The notes: generated by a model from the letters alone, not told the origin. A stretch of DNA of 64,000 nucleotides from Rathayibacter caricis DSM 15933 (GCF_003044275.1 NZ_PZPL01000001.1:372001-436000), one strand, 5' to 3'; positions 1-8,650 are shown, counted from the first letter of the stretch. Translations and numbers: made by a program.

Positions 1-1
1 C

Positions 2-496
2 CCGGTCGTGCCGGTCGGTGACGCCTTCGCCGCCAAGGCCCTGATCGAGCAGGCCGTCCTCGCGCTCGAGCGCGACGAGACCGCCGCGAGCCTCTACTCG
101 GCGAGCGGAGCGGCGTTCCACCTCCTCGCGCAGCTCGCCGCCGACCGCTCCCGCGGCCCCGTCGAGTCCGGCGACCGCATCCGCCTGGCGCAGGAGCACC
201 TCCGCGAGCACTTCGCGTCGCCGACCAGCATCACCGAGCTCGCCGCCCTCGCCGGCCTCAGCCCCTCGCACTTCTCGGCCCTGTTCACCCGCGCGACGGG
301 CCTCGGAGCCGTGGAGTACGTGAAGCGGCTGCGCAGCGCCCGCGCCCGCGAGCTGCTGATCACCACCGACGACACCGTCGCCGAGATCGCCCAGGCGGTC
401 GGCTACTCCGACGCCTTCTACTTCTCGCGCCAGTTCCGCGCCGTGAACGGCACGAGCCCGTCGCAGTACCGGGCGGACCACCGCGCTCAGGCCTGA
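2..496 (+). CDS. AraC family transcriptional regulator, C-terminal part (5' end outside window)
   Basis: The reading frame is open from the first bases, so the start lies upstream of the window; the GTG at position 8 is probably internal. The visible part carries the end of the N-terminal ligand/cupin region followed by a complete AraC-type DNA-binding domain. This has two helix-turn-helix units, the first around ITELAALAGLSPSHFSALF and the second around VAEIAQAVGYSDAFYFSRQF, and ends with the usual SPSQYR motif. Such proteins activate sugar- or stress-related operons as dimers. The ligand cannot be told from this fragment, and the next gene downstream encodes a secreted protein whose link to this regulator is unknown. 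Confidence 0.9.
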   Translation, partial: PVVPVGDAFAAKALIEQAVLALERDETAASLYSASGAAFHLLAQLAADRSRGPVESGDRIRLAQEHLREHFASPTSITELAALAGLSPSHFSALFTRATGLGAVEYVKRLRSARARELLITTDDTVAEIAQAVGYSDAFYFSRQFRAVNGTSPSQYRADHRAQA

Positions 497-666
497 GCGC
501 ACCGGGGCGGCCGATCCGTCGCGAACGGCAGTCCCATGACCTGGACACCGGGCCGGGGTCGGCCTACTCTGCCCCCGTCGGCGAATCCCCGCCGTCGCGG
601 TCGGAGAAGCGGACCGCATGATCCGCCTGTCGCTCCGCCCGCACCCCGAGTGCAAAGGAGCATCTC

Positions 667-1824
667 GTGAACAAACGCCTCCTCGTCGCAGCGACAGCAG
701 CCGTCGCCGTCACCACCCTCGGCCTCGCGCCCACCGCGCAGGCCGCTCCCTCCCCCCTCTCCTTCGTCTCCGTCACCGACCGGGCCACCGGTCTGTTCTC
801 TCCGCTGAGCTTCGCCGTCGACGCCCGCGGCACCGCCTTCGTCGCGCAGAACTTCGCCGGCCTCCTCACCCGCGTCGCCCCCGACGGCACCACCTCGGTC
901 GCCGCGTCCGCCCCGGGCTCCGAGATCGGGGCCGTCTCGGTCAGGGGCTCCACCGTCTACTACACCGAGGGGATACAGGAGGAGGGGACGGCGCTCCTGC
1001 GCTCCGTGCCGACCGGAGGCGGTTCGCCCACGACCCTCGCCGACCTCGGCGAGCACGAGGCCACCGCGAACCCGGACGCCGGCAACACCTACGGCTTCGT
1101 GGACCTGCCGGCCGAGTGCGCCGCCCAGGTCGATCCGTCGGTCGCGGGCCCCGCCTCCTACTCCGGAGTCGTGGACGTGCACCCCTACGCCTCCGCCGCG
1201 ACGAGCGCGGGCGTGTACGTCGCCGACGCCGCCGGCAACGCGATCGTGAAGGTCGCGCCCGGAGGGGACATCTCGACCGTGGCCGTCCTGCCGCCGACCG
1301 CGCCCGTCACGATCACCGCCGAGACCGCCGCCGCCTTCGGCTTCCCCGCCTGCAGCGCCGGCTACGGCTACTCCTTCGAGCCCGTCCCGACCGACATCGA
1401 GGTCGGCCCCGGAGGCTGGCTGTACGTCACCTCGCTGCCCGGCGGCCCCGAGGACCCGAGCCTCGGCGCCCGCGGCTCGGTCCTGAAGATCCACCCCGGC
1501 ACCGGCGAGATCCGCACGGTGGCGAAGGGCCTGATCAGCGCGACCGGCCTGGCCGTCGACCGCCTCACCGGCACGATCGCCGTGACCGAGCTGTTCGGAG
1601 GACCGCAGGGCTCCGGCCGCGTCGCCCTGATCCTGCCGCGCACCTCGACGCCGGTCACGGGACTCGCCGTGACGTCGCCGGCCGCGATCGAGCTGCGCGA
1701 CGGCGCCCTGTACGTCGCCCGCAACGCCTTAGTGCTCTCGCCGGACGGCGCTCCGCAGGCGGTCGGCACCCTGACCGTCGCGAGACTGAAAGGTCTGGGC
1801 GCGCGCATGACCGCGGTCGACTGA
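667..1824 (+). CDS. Secreted ScyD/ScyE-family beta-propeller protein
   Basis: 385 residues starting at a GTG preceded by an AAAGGAG ribosome binding site. Residues 1-26 form a Sec signal peptide (basic MNKR, hydrophobic core, cleavage after AQA). The mature part repeats NHL/SMP-like blades such as ADAAGNAIVKVAPGGDIS and GPGGWLYVTSLPGG, as in ScyD/ScyE-family proteins. These are named after cyanobacterial scytonemin genes but are common in actinobacteria without that pathway. It is probably an extracellular six-bladed propeller; no catalytic function can be assigned. It stands alone between a regulator and a tRNA gene. Confidence 0.8.
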   Translation: MNKRLLVAATAAVAVTTLGLAPTAQAAPSPLSFVSVTDRATGLFSPLSFAVDARGTAFVAQNFAGLLTRVAPDGTTSVAASAPGSEIGAVSVRGSTVYYTEGIQEEGTALLRSVPTGGGSPTTLADLGEHEATANPDAGNTYGFVDLPAECAAQVDPSVAGPASYSGVVDVHPYASAATSAGVYVADAAGNAIVKVAPGGDISTVAVLPPTAPVTITAETAAAFGFPACSAGYGYSFEPVPTDIEVGPGGWLYVTSLPGGPEDPSLGARGSVLKIHPGTGEIRTVAKGLISATGLAVDRLTGTIAVTELFGGPQGSGRVALILPRTSTPVTGLAVTSPAAIELRDGALYVARNALVLSPDGAPQAVGTLTVARLKGLGARMTAVD

Positions 1825-1943
1825 GCGCCGTGCGGGCGGAGGAGCAGCACCCTCCTCCGCCCGCACGCCGATTCGCGGAGGGGCCCGCCGGCGTGTATAG
1901 TCGTACCTCGTTGCGTGCGCCCCCCGGGGTCACGCGATGGACT

Positions 1944-2016
1944 GCGCCCGTAGCTCAACGGATAGAGCATCTGACTACGGATCAGAAGGTTGGGGGTTCG
2001 AATCCCTCCGGGCGCA
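1944..2016 (+). tRNA. tRNA-Arg (anticodon ACG)
   Basis: A 73-nt cloverleaf. The acceptor arms GCGCCCG/CGGGCGC pair perfectly with discriminator A. The anticodon stem TCTGA/TCAGA encloses loop CTACGGA with anticodon ACG, and the T arm contains GGTTCGAATCC. The CCA end is not encoded. A34 is expected to be converted to inosine, reading CGU/CGC/CGA. The gene borders the gene-poor, lower-GC stretch that follows. Confidence 0.97.
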
Positions 2017-2031
2017 CTCGGAATCCAGACC

Positions 2032-2056
2032 ACTCGGTGGTTCGGAGCCACCGAGT
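2032..2056 (+). terminator. Hairpin just after tRNA-Arg
   Basis: Perfect 9-bp inverted repeat ACTCGGTGG / CCACCGAGT around a 7-nt loop, 15 nt after the tRNA. It probably serves 3'-end processing or termination of the tRNA transcript; there is no U tract. Confidence 0.5.
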
Positions 2057-2091
2057 ACTGGTTGAGACAGTGCCACTCGCGAGAGTGCTGG

Positions 2092-2143
2092 AAGGCCCGC
2101 TTCGGCGGGCCTTTCGTGGTTGAGCGGCCCGCTTCGGCGGGCC
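2092..2143 (+). terminator. Tandem GC-rich terminator hairpins
   Basis: Two successive hairpins with TTCG tetraloops. The first is AAGGCCCGC-TTCG-GCGGGCCTT (2092-2113), followed by TCGTGGTT. The second is GGCCCGC-TTCG-GCGGGCC (2126-2143), followed by TTCCGTGTTT. The second looks like a partial duplication of the first. Together they should end tRNA-Arg transcription. Confidence 0.75.
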
Positions 2144-2219
2144 TTCCGTGTTTCCGGGCGTACGTGACGACTGACCGCAATGAAGCCGATCGTTCACCCT
2201 GGTCGGTGACGATCTCCTC

Positions 2220-2597
2220 GTGTCTGCTCGACGGTCTCCGAGGGTGCCCGTGCTGATGGTCGGCGCCGCGGCGATCGCAGTCGTGGGGCTGGCATTCGTT
2301 CTCGACGGGGTCGCGCTGGCGTGCAACGAGCCGATCCCTCCGCAGTGCACCGGCTTCGCCGTCCCTTGGCCGGACCTGTCCGTCGCGGCGCTGGCGACAC
2401 TCGCCCTGGCGGCTGCCACCTCCGCGATCCCCGAACGCGCCTACGAGCGGTGGAGATACGCCCTCCTGGTCAGCATGGGAGTGGGGATCATCGCGTGCTG
2501 CATCCTCGTGGTGCGCACGGGATCGGTTCCCGCCGACCGCTACTACGAGACGACCAGCGCGGCTCGGGTTCCCGGTCGTCTCGTCGGCAGTGCATGA
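2220..2597 (+). CDS. Small three-helix membrane protein, hypothetical
   Basis: 125 codons from the GTG at 2220; an internal in-frame ATG at 2256 is an alternative start. Three hydrophobic segments are visible, around LMVGAAAIAVVGLAFVL, LSVAALATLALAAATSAI and YALLVSMGVGIIACCILVV. The short loop between helices 1 and 2 holds two cysteines (ACNEPIPPQC). GC content and codon use match the chromosome, unlike the stretch that follows. The family is not recognised, no convincing ribosome binding site is seen for either start, and no neighbour suggests a function. Confidence 0.5.
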   Translation: MSARRSPRVPVLMVGAAAIAVVGLAFVLDGVALACNEPIPPQCTGFAVPWPDLSVAALATLALAAATSAIPERAYERWRYALLVSMGVGIIACCILVVRTGSVPADRYYETTSAARVPGRLVGSA

Positions 2598-3194
2598 CGC
2601 CGGTCATGAGGACCGACTCCGATCCCGAGCAGGTCGTGAACGCTGCCACGACGGACGGCCGCACGAAGTCCGACCGCTCCTCCGCCTCCATTCCCCAGGC
2701 GCCAGCCAGGGGCTTCTGTACAGCGTCTGGTTCAGAAACGCGCTGAGTGCGTTGCCTCGCGCAAAGGCTGCCATCGTCGTGTCTCGACGAAACGCCAGGA
2801 ACGTGCCGGAGGACGGAGAAGTCCTGCGCCAACACCGCGACGCTCGACCGGCGCCTCCGCAACGCGACCGATCGGGCCACGCGAGGGTCCCTTTTCGATT
2901 CGACTATTCAAGAGGGGAAGCCGACTTCAGCAAGCCGCGCGACACCGAAGGAACGTCGGACGCACCCCGACCCTTCGGCGCGCACCGGTACCGCTGGTCA
3001 CCGGCTCACCCACGGGTTCGGTAGGCCTCGGCACCTTCGATCCTCGATATCGAGACTCGCATTTGCGAATCGAGCATCAGGACACTTCGTCGACTGCCCG
3101 ATTGAGTGACGGGCGACTAGGGTGTCTTCATCGGTGAGGTCAAGCCCTTTGGACTCGTAACGGAAGGGCAGTACCACTGCCCCCGAAAGCGCAA
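2598..3194. other. Gene-poor stretch, mixed composition
   Basis: About 600 bases without a convincing gene. Overlapping open frames on both strands are present, but none has a ribosome binding site, a recognisable domain or consistent codon bias. The second half is more AT-rich than the surrounding chromosome. It may be decayed coding DNA; no transposase or integrase motif could be identified. Confidence 0.5.
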
Positions 3195-3207
3195 AAGGAG
3201 CAGCACA

Positions 3208-3567
3208 TTGAAAAGAATCATTGTAGACCCCGAAACGCAGGTCGAATGGCCGATTCCGGCCTTCTCGACGGAAACGTTGACGAAGGCCCGTATGGAGAAC
3301 GCGCGAAATGGCAACTTGCTAAATGTAATCGTGGGCCCTGAGCATGGCCTCAAATACGCGGTTTGGGTCGACGACCATGCTCTGGTCGATCCAGAGGAAT
3401 TAGGAATTTCCGCAGAATTAGCGAACGCTCTCAGGCGATGGCAATCCGAATGGAGCACCGATCAGCATTCGCTACGAGAGTCCAGTTGGGTACTCGAGGG
3501 AGAGCGAATTCTCCAAGAGATGGAAGCGTTGCTCTGGCCGATAGGTATTGTCGAGCGCGCATTCTAG
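3208..3567 (+). CDS. Hypothetical protein, low-GC accessory gene
   Basis: 119 residues from a TTG start with a clear AAAAGGAG ribosome binding site 7 bases upstream. The predicted product is soluble and acidic, without signal peptide or membrane segment. Its C-terminal half is helical and rich in Trp and Glu (ALRRWQSEWSTDQHSL, ILQEMEALLWP). Codon use is clearly more AT-rich than the neighbouring chromosome, suggesting recent acquisition. It converges on the interrupted secreted-protein gene. The family is not recognised; an immunity-like role beside a secreted protein is possible but purely speculative. Confidence 0.65.
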   Translation: MKRIIVDPETQVEWPIPAFSTETLTKARMENARNGNLLNVIVGPEHGLKYAVWVDDHALVDPEELGISAELANALRRWQSEWSTDQHSLRESSWVLEGERILQEMEALLWPIGIVERAF

Positions 3568-3616
3568 ATGTTTGCGGCCACTCGAACCTGCGACCGCAAA
3601 CATCTCGAACAAGGAG

Positions 3617-4324
3617 CTAGCTCGGGTAGCACGTACTTCTCGGCTGGGGGTAAGTGGTGAGGAGGCGATCGTTCGTATTTGACCAGATCACCAGATCTAG
3701 ATAAGAGTAGACGATCTCTCCGGTGTTCATGTTGACGAAAATGATCTCGGTCACGCCACAAGTCTTCTTGTTGACGGGGTTCACCGCACGGTACTCGGGC
3801 CAGGTGATGACGTTCCCAGCGGACGCAGCCATCAGATCATCCCACGATTCGACACCCTGTGCTTCGGCGTCCCAGCCGGCGGCGCGCGCACCATCCAATT
3901 TGGCCTGCTAGAGAGATTCTTTGCCGTTATCCCCCTTCGTTCCGCTCCGAATGTGCTTGTAGCCCCAAGTGTTGTTTCCGCATTTCAGTCGAACATCCTG
4001 TCCGACTCCGTCATAAAAGTGATTATATTCGGCGAAGACCCCGTTCTCATTATTAAGGCTGAAACAATCAACCCACTGATTGAAACCGATCAGTTGCGGT
4101 GCGACATCAGTTCCCCGACTGGCCGTGGCGCCGCTTGGAGGAAGCTGAGACACGGACTCCGCGATTTGCACCTCGGATGTGAATACTATTTCTCCGTCGA
4201 TGCGCGTCGCCATCTTGATCGCAGAGCTATCGGAATTTTCGCCACTCGCGCCGGGAGAGAAGGCACCCACGATGAGAATTGCTGACGTGATTGCCGAGGT
4301 GATGGTTCTTCCGTGCTTGGACAA
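3617..4324 (-). pseudogene. Secreted protein gene interrupted by an in-frame TAG
   Basis: On the minus strand a TTG start at 4324 with an AAGGGAGA ribosome binding site opens a 138-codon frame. It begins with a signal peptide (SKHGRTITSAITSAILIVGA...). The frame meets TAG at 3908-3910 and then continues without frameshift (QAKLDGARAAGWD...) for 96 more codons to a stop at 3617. The two halves read as one protein of about 235 residues: an N-terminal secreted part, a WGYKHI segment, and a C-terminal part ending IWSNTNDRLLTTYP. The last pattern (a KHI motif, then a late strand with TxYP) resembles small secreted RNase-like toxin folds, but that is weak inference. It is either a nonsense-mutated pseudogene or a readthrough gene, with AT-rich codon use. 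Confidence 0.7.
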
Positions 4325-4938
4325 AGCGATCTCCCTTAAGGACTAGTGAGTCAACGTTCAGCGTGAGCGAATTCCACGCACTCCGGATGGTATTGAGTAA
4401 TGACTTTCTCGCACAAGCAAGGGGATCACCGACATCACTTCAAGTCGACTCTTAAGGGGACCGATCGGGGTACATTGGCCCGCTTCAAAAGGACAGAGGC
4501 GTCTTGACGGTGGGCATATTGCGCCATCTGTAGCTAAAGGATATGCGAAGCCGTATTGCGTGGAAGTCGAGTCATCGACCGGTATCCTGCACCGCCTCGA
4601 TGACCATCGGCGCGGAGGGTCGCCGCGCGGTCGGCCATCTCGACTGTCCGCGGCACACGTTGAGGGACGTCGTCAAAGGGCCGCTGACGCAGCCGAACTT
4701 GAAGAGAGCCCGAGCGTGCTCCGACCAACGCCCGACCCCGCGGCGTCGAACGCTTGCGCACCCTCTTAAGGGACTGCTCACGCTAAACCTGATCGTCAGC
4801 GAGTCCTGAGACCATGCGCTGCGCTATAGACACGCACCAGGAAAGGATCGTGTTGGGACGACCCGAGCTTTCCTGCATGGCGCTCGCCGCGCCGTGTGCG
4901 GAATCTACGCTCGTGGATCGTGAGGGAATTCTTCGTCA
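4325..4938. other. Intergenic stretch without a supported gene
   Basis: About 600 bases with no gene that I can support. The motif CTCTTAAGGG(G)AC occurs at 4449-4461 and 4763-4774, and a related CTTAAGGAC lies upstream of the interrupted secreted-protein gene near 4335. The part closest to 4325 should hold that gene's promoter. GC content rises from the AT-rich first part toward the end. Confidence 0.5.
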
Positions 4939-4976
4939 ACGGCCCGCGACTCCTGTGAAGCGGAGTCGCGGGCCGT
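4939..4976 (-). terminator. Strong terminator after the Gfo/Idh/MocA gene
   Basis: Perfect 15-bp inverted repeat (arms ACGGCCCGCGACTCC and GGAGTCGCGGGCCGT, 8-nt loop) lying 18 bases beyond the minus-strand stop at 4995. It probably terminates the isomerase-dehydrogenase transcript; because of its symmetry it could also act on plus-strand transcripts leaving the accessory region. Confidence 0.8.
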
Positions 4977-4994
4977 TCGTGTCGGAAGGGACCG

Positions 4995-6125
4995 TCAGAC
5001 CGTCTGCGCGAACGGGTCGAAGTCGACCGGCACCGCCGGCACCGGCGCCGACAGGGTGCTGTCGACCGCGACGAATCCGCCGTTCTCGGCCGACTCCTGC
5101 GCCGAGAGCATGACGTCGAGCACGTGGAAGCCGAGCTCGCCGGTGGCCACGTGCGGACGGTCCTCGGCGATGGCGCGGACCATGTCGAGCAGCCCGAGGC
5201 CGCGGCCCACGACCGTGCCCTTCTGCTCGATCTCGGTCCACTCCTGCTCGCCCCACGCGCCGTCGGCGATCGAGGTCGGGGCCTTCACGAACGCCGTGCG
5301 GCCCTCGAACTGGTTCGGGTCCGGGATCACGAGCGATCCCTCCGTCCCGTGGATCTCGAAGACGCCGTGGCGCTCGAGAGCGGAGTCGAAGCTCAGGAGG
5401 CTCGCCGCCTGCTGGCCCGCGGCGAACGAGGTCAGCACCTGCAGCGAGGTGGGGACCTCGACCGGGAACGTCGTGCCGGCGTCGGGTCCGGAGCGGATGA
5501 CCCGCTCCTGGAGCTTCTTGCGCCCGAGGGCCGCCACGCGCTCGACCGGGCCGAAGAGGCTGACGAGGCCGGTGAAGTAGTACGGGCCCATGTCGAGCAG
5601 CGGGCCGGCGCCCTGGGCGAAGAGGAACGCGGGGCTCGGGTGCCAGAGGTCCGGTCCGACGGTCTGGAACGTGGTGGAGGCGAACATCGGCTCGCCGATG
5701 ACGCCCTCCGCGATCGCGCGCTTCGCGGTCTGGAAGCCCGGGCCGAGGACGGTGTCCGGCGCGGAGCCGACCCGGAGGCCTTTCGCGGCGGCGTCCTGCA
5801 GCAGCTGCGCGGCGGCCGCGCGGTCGAGACCGAGCGGCTTCTCGCTCCAGACGTGCTTGCCGGCGGCGATCGCGGCGGCCGAGACCTCGATGTGCGCGGC
5901 GGGGATCGTCAGATTGACGACGACCTGCACATCGGGGTGGGCGAGGACGTCCTCGGCCGAGCCCCAGGCGGGGATGCCGTGCTTCTCGGCCTGGCTCTTC
6001 GCCCGGTCGAGGATCAGGTCGCCGACGACGAGCACCTCGACGTCCGGGAAGGAGGCCAGGTTCTCGAGGTAGGTGTCGCTGATGACGCCGACGCCGATGA
6101 CGCCGATGCCGATGGGGCCGCTCAT
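4995..6125 (-). CDS. Gfo/Idh/MocA family oxidoreductase
   Basis: 376 residues from the ATG at 6125. The N-terminal Rossmann fold carries GIGVIGVGVI (residues 6-15), and the family signature EKP is at residues 95-97 (SEKPLGL), whose Lys is the usual catalytic or nucleotide-contacting residue. The remainder is the alpha/beta dimerisation domain with a substrate-pocket segment GPYYFTGLVSLFG. Such enzymes oxidise or reduce sugars and inositols with NAD(P). The start overlaps the stop of the upstream isomerase gene by 4 bases (ATGA), so the two are translationally coupled. Together they suggest oxidation/isomerisation of a cyclitol or keto-sugar; the substrate is unknown. Confidence 0.92.
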   Translation of the reverse strand: MSGPIGIGVIGVGVISDTYLENLASFPDVEVLVVGDLILDRAKSQAEKHGIPAWGSAEDVLAHPDVQVVVNLTIPAAHIEVSAAAIAAGKHVWSEKPLGLDRAAAAQLLQDAAAKGLRVGSAPDTVLGPGFQTAKRAIAEGVIGEPMFASTTFQTVGPDLWHPSPAFLFAQGAGPLLDMGPYYFTGLVSLFGPVERVAALGRKKLQERVIRSGPDAGTTFPVEVPTSLQVLTSFAAGQQAASLLSFDSALERHGVFEIHGTEGSLVIPDPNQFEGRTAFVKAPTSIADGAWGEQEWTEIEQKGTVVGRGLGLLDMVRAIAEDRPHVATGELGFHVLDVMLSAQESAENGGFVAVDSTLSAPVPAVPVDFDPFAQTV

Positions 6126-6949
6126 GCCGCGTACCCGCCCTTCACGAGGAAGTCGTAGCTCGCCTGGATGTCGGCGAAGACGTCTCCGGGGGCGTTGTCG
6201 TACTCGATGACGGCGTACTCGATCGACCCTTCTCCGGCCTTGAGCGCCTCGACGAGCGGCACGTCGCCCTCGCCCGGGCGGCGCTGGTCGAGGGTGTCGG
6301 AGCCGAACGCGGCGGCCCCGGGAGCGAACGGGTTCTCGGCCGGAGCGATCCCGTCCTTGACGTGCACGGCCACCAGGCGCGAGCCCAGCTTGGAGACGAG
6401 CGCCGCGACGTCCTGGCCGCCGGTCAGCGCCCAGAACAGGTCGAGCTCGATCTCCACGCGCTCGTCGGTGCTCGCGATGAAGCGCTCGTACGCGGTCTGC
6501 CCGTCGAAGGAGGCGATGAACTCCTGCGCGTGGTTGTGGTAGCCGACCTTGAGGCCGAAGGTCGCGGCGATCTCGGCGGCCTTGTTCAGGCGGTCGGCGA
6601 TGTCGGCGACGCCGTCCTCGGTCAGCCAGCGCTCGACCGGGACGAAGGGGTCGATGACGGTCCGGATGCCGATCTGCGCGGCCGCCTCGAAGACGACCTC
6701 GGGCGCGGGCGTCGGGATGGAGCCGTCCGGGGTCCACAGCTCGTCCGAGAGCAGCGGGGCGTGCCCGGTCGGAGCGGCGAGGCCGCTCGCGTCGAGGGCG
6801 GCGCGGATCTCGGCGGGGCGGCCCACGAAGTCGAACGCCTCGACGTTCCGGAGGCCGATGGCGGCGAGCTTGTCGAGCGACCCGTGCGGGTCGTCGGAGA
6901 ACTGCTTGGCCAGCGTGTACAGCTGGACGGAGGCCAGAGGAAGGGTCAT
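6122..6949 (-). CDS. Sugar phosphate isomerase/epimerase (AP-endonuclease-2-like TIM barrel)
   Basis: 275 residues from the ATG at 6949; an ATG six codons upstream (6967) lacks a ribosome binding site. The TIM barrel begins LASVQLYTL and shows the metal-site pattern of the IolE/xylose-isomerase-like family: VGYHNHAQEF, a glutamate in VEIELDLFWA, an Asp-His pair in VAVHVKDG, and a final glutamate in YAVIEYDN. It probably isomerises or epimerises the product or substrate of the overlapping dehydrogenase. No transporter or regulator belongs obviously to this pair, so the pathway is unassigned. Confidence 0.9.
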   Translation of the reverse strand: MTLPLASVQLYTLAKQFSDDPHGSLDKLAAIGLRNVEAFDFVGRPAEIRAALDASGLAAPTGHAPLLSDELWTPDGSIPTPAPEVVFEAAAQIGIRTVIDPFVPVERWLTEDGVADIADRLNKAAEIAATFGLKVGYHNHAQEFIASFDGQTAYERFIASTDERVEIELDLFWALTGGQDVAALVSKLGSRLVAVHVKDGIAPAENPFAPGAAAFGSDTLDQRRPGEGDVPLVEALKAGEGSIEYAVIEYDNAPGDVFADIQASYDFLVKGGYAA

Positions 6950-7012
6950 GGTCGGTACCGCTTTCATTCGTGGGGTGGAGCAGCCGGTCCGGATCAGGCG
7001 GACCGACCCGGT

Positions 7013-7204
7013 CTATCGGACTTTCCTGAGGGGGAGGATGACGGCGGGGCCGAGGAGCGCCGCCTCCGGGCAGACGGTGGAGTGCGATCCGTCGCCGGTC
7101 CGGGCGCTCGGGGAGGCGAGGACGCCGCCGACCAGCTTGGCGCGCATCCGCGGCAGTGCGTCGGTCTCATCGAGCGGTCCGAGAGCCGTCCGACGACCGG
7201 TCAT
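7013..7204 (-). CDS. Possible small protein upstream of the isomerase operon
   Basis: A 63-codon frame beginning at ATG 7204 with a strong AGGGGAG ribosome binding site 6 bases upstream and GC-rich third positions throughout. The product has no recognisable domain, signal peptide or membrane helix. It sits about 60 bases before the sugar isomerase on the same strand, within an otherwise empty 370-base gap, so it could be the first gene of that operon or a translated leader. It may also be chance. Confidence 0.35.
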   Translation of the reverse strand: MTGRRTALGPLDETDALPRMRAKLVGGVLASPSARTGDGSHSTVCPEAALLGPAVILPLRKVR

Positions 7205-7318
7205 GTCCGACTCCCCTCATCCTCGAGCGTGCCGCTGCGCAGTGTCGGCGCAGGAAACCTAGCAACGTGTGGTTTTCAGTATCCCCGCCCGACGCCGCGT
7301 GCGCAAGCGCGCACCGCC

Positions 7319-8650
7319 TCATTCCTCCCTGATGCGCGGGTCGATCCCGTACTGCGCGGGCACGCCGAGGTTCTCCCGCAGCGTGGCGCCGGGGTACTCG
7401 GTCGGGTAGAGCCCGCGCTGCTGCAGCAGGGGCACGACCTCGTCGACGAAGGTGTCGACGCCGTCCTCGTAGACGTCCGGCGAGATCCAGAAGCCGTCCA
7501 CCGCGTCGGCCTCCATCCACTCCTGGATGTGGTCCGCATGCACCGCACCCGGACCGACGACGGTCGGGTGGTAGTCGATCACGCCGTGCGCGAGGACGTC
7601 CCGGGGGGACCAGCCCCGGCGGGCGACGTCGAGGGCGACACCGGACCGCGGGTCGGCCGAGGAGGGCCGGGCCGCTGCGAGCTCGCGCTCGGAGAGCGGC
7701 ACGTCGATCCGATCGGGGCTCAGCGGCACGCCGATCATCGCGCCGAGGTGGGAGAGGCGCGCCTCGATCATGTCGCCGGCGATCGCGATCCGTCGGTCGA
7801 GTCCCTCGCGGACCGTCGGTGCGACGGTCGTCATCAGACCGGCGAAGTACTTCACCTCGTCCGGGTCGCGGCCCGCGTCCCGAGCGGCCCGACGCACGAG
7901 CTCGCGCTGAGCGCGGGCCTCCTCGATCGTCCACACCTCGGCGATGAAGCCGCTGGCGTAGCGCCCGGCGATCGACAGCAGGTGCGGGCTCGGGCCACCG
8001 GAGGTGAACACGACGGGCTGACCCTGCTCGGACGGCGGGATCGCCAGGGGCCCGCGGGACGCGACGTGCCGCCCCTGCAGGTTGATCGGTCGCAGCTTGG
8101 CCGGATCGATGAAGCGGTCTCCGGGCTGATCCCTGACCCAGGCGTCCTGCTCCCAGCTCCCCCAGAGGGCCTGGGTGATCTGGATCGCCTCGTGCGCGCG
8201 CTCGTACCGCTCGCCGCGCTCGGCGACCGGTCGGCCGTAGTTCGCCGCGACCGCCGGGTCGCTCGTCGTCACCGCGTTCCAGCCCGCCCGGCCGTGGCTG
8301 ATCACATCGAGCGCCTTGAACTGGCGTGCCAGGTTGAACGGCTCCTGGAACGTGGTCGACCCGGTCGCGACGAAGCCGATGCGCTCGGTCGCCCGGGCGA
8401 CGGCGGTGAGCGAGACCATCGGATCGAGGACGTTGCTGATCGTCGAGTGCTCGAGATCCCCGCGCACGGCCGGGAAGTCGGGGGTGAAGAGGAACGCGAA
8501 CAGGCCTCGCTCCGCCGCCTGCGCGTACCGGATGCTCGCGTCGATGTCGGCGTAGTTTCCCGGATCGACCCCGGGCGCGCGCCAGGCGCCGTGGAGGTTG
8601 CCGTAGCCGTCGGTGAGGGTCATCCCGAGGATGACGTCGCGTGCAGTCAT
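7319..8650 (-). CDS. LLM-class flavin-dependent monooxygenase (NtaA/SnaA/DszA type)
   Basis: 443 residues from the ATG at 8650 (GGAG upstream); the frame extends further upstream but that part is promoter DNA. Luciferase-like TIM barrel with NtaA-family features: GAWRAPGVDPGNY, RYAQAAERGLFAFLF, GFVATGSTTFQEPFNLARQF and GRAGWNAVTTSD. These enzymes use FMNH2 from a separate reductase to oxidise chelators, organosulfur compounds or N-heterocycles; no flavin reductase is encoded nearby. It is clearly paralogous to the monooxygenase at 20178-21509. A MerR gene lies upstream and the promoter carries a MerR-type operator, so induction by a small molecule is likely. Confidence 0.93.
   Translation of the reverse strand: MTARDVILGMTLTDGYGNLHGAWRAPGVDPGNYADIDASIRYAQAAERGLFAFLFTPDFPAVRGDLEHSTISNVLDPMVSLTAVARATERIGFVATGSTTFQEPFNLARQFKALDVISHGRAGWNAVTTSDPAVAANYGRPVAERGERYERAHEAIQITQALWGSWEQDAWVRDQPGDRFIDPAKLRPINLQGRHVASRGPLAIPPSEQGQPVVFTSGGPSPHLLSIAGRYASGFIAEVWTIEEARAQRELVRRAARDAGRDPDEVKYFAGLMTTVAPTVREGLDRRIAIAGDMIEARLSHLGAMIGVPLSPDRIDVPLSERELAAARPSSADPRSGVALDVARRGWSPRDVLAHGVIDYHPTVVGPGAVHADHIQEWMEADAVDGFWISPDVYEDGVDTFVDEVVPLLQQRGLYPTEYPGATLRENLGVPAQYGIDPRIREE

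Noticed and set aside
2488..3109. Overlapping frames on both strands as possible genes or transposase remnants
   Set aside because: No ribosome binding site, no conserved motif, inconsistent codon bias.
4534..4809. Small frames on both strands
   Set aside because: Mutually overlapping, no start signals, no recognisable protein.
2017..4938. Integrative element with attachment sites at tRNA-Arg
   Set aside because: No second copy of the tRNA 3' end and no integrase visible; kept only as a compositional island.
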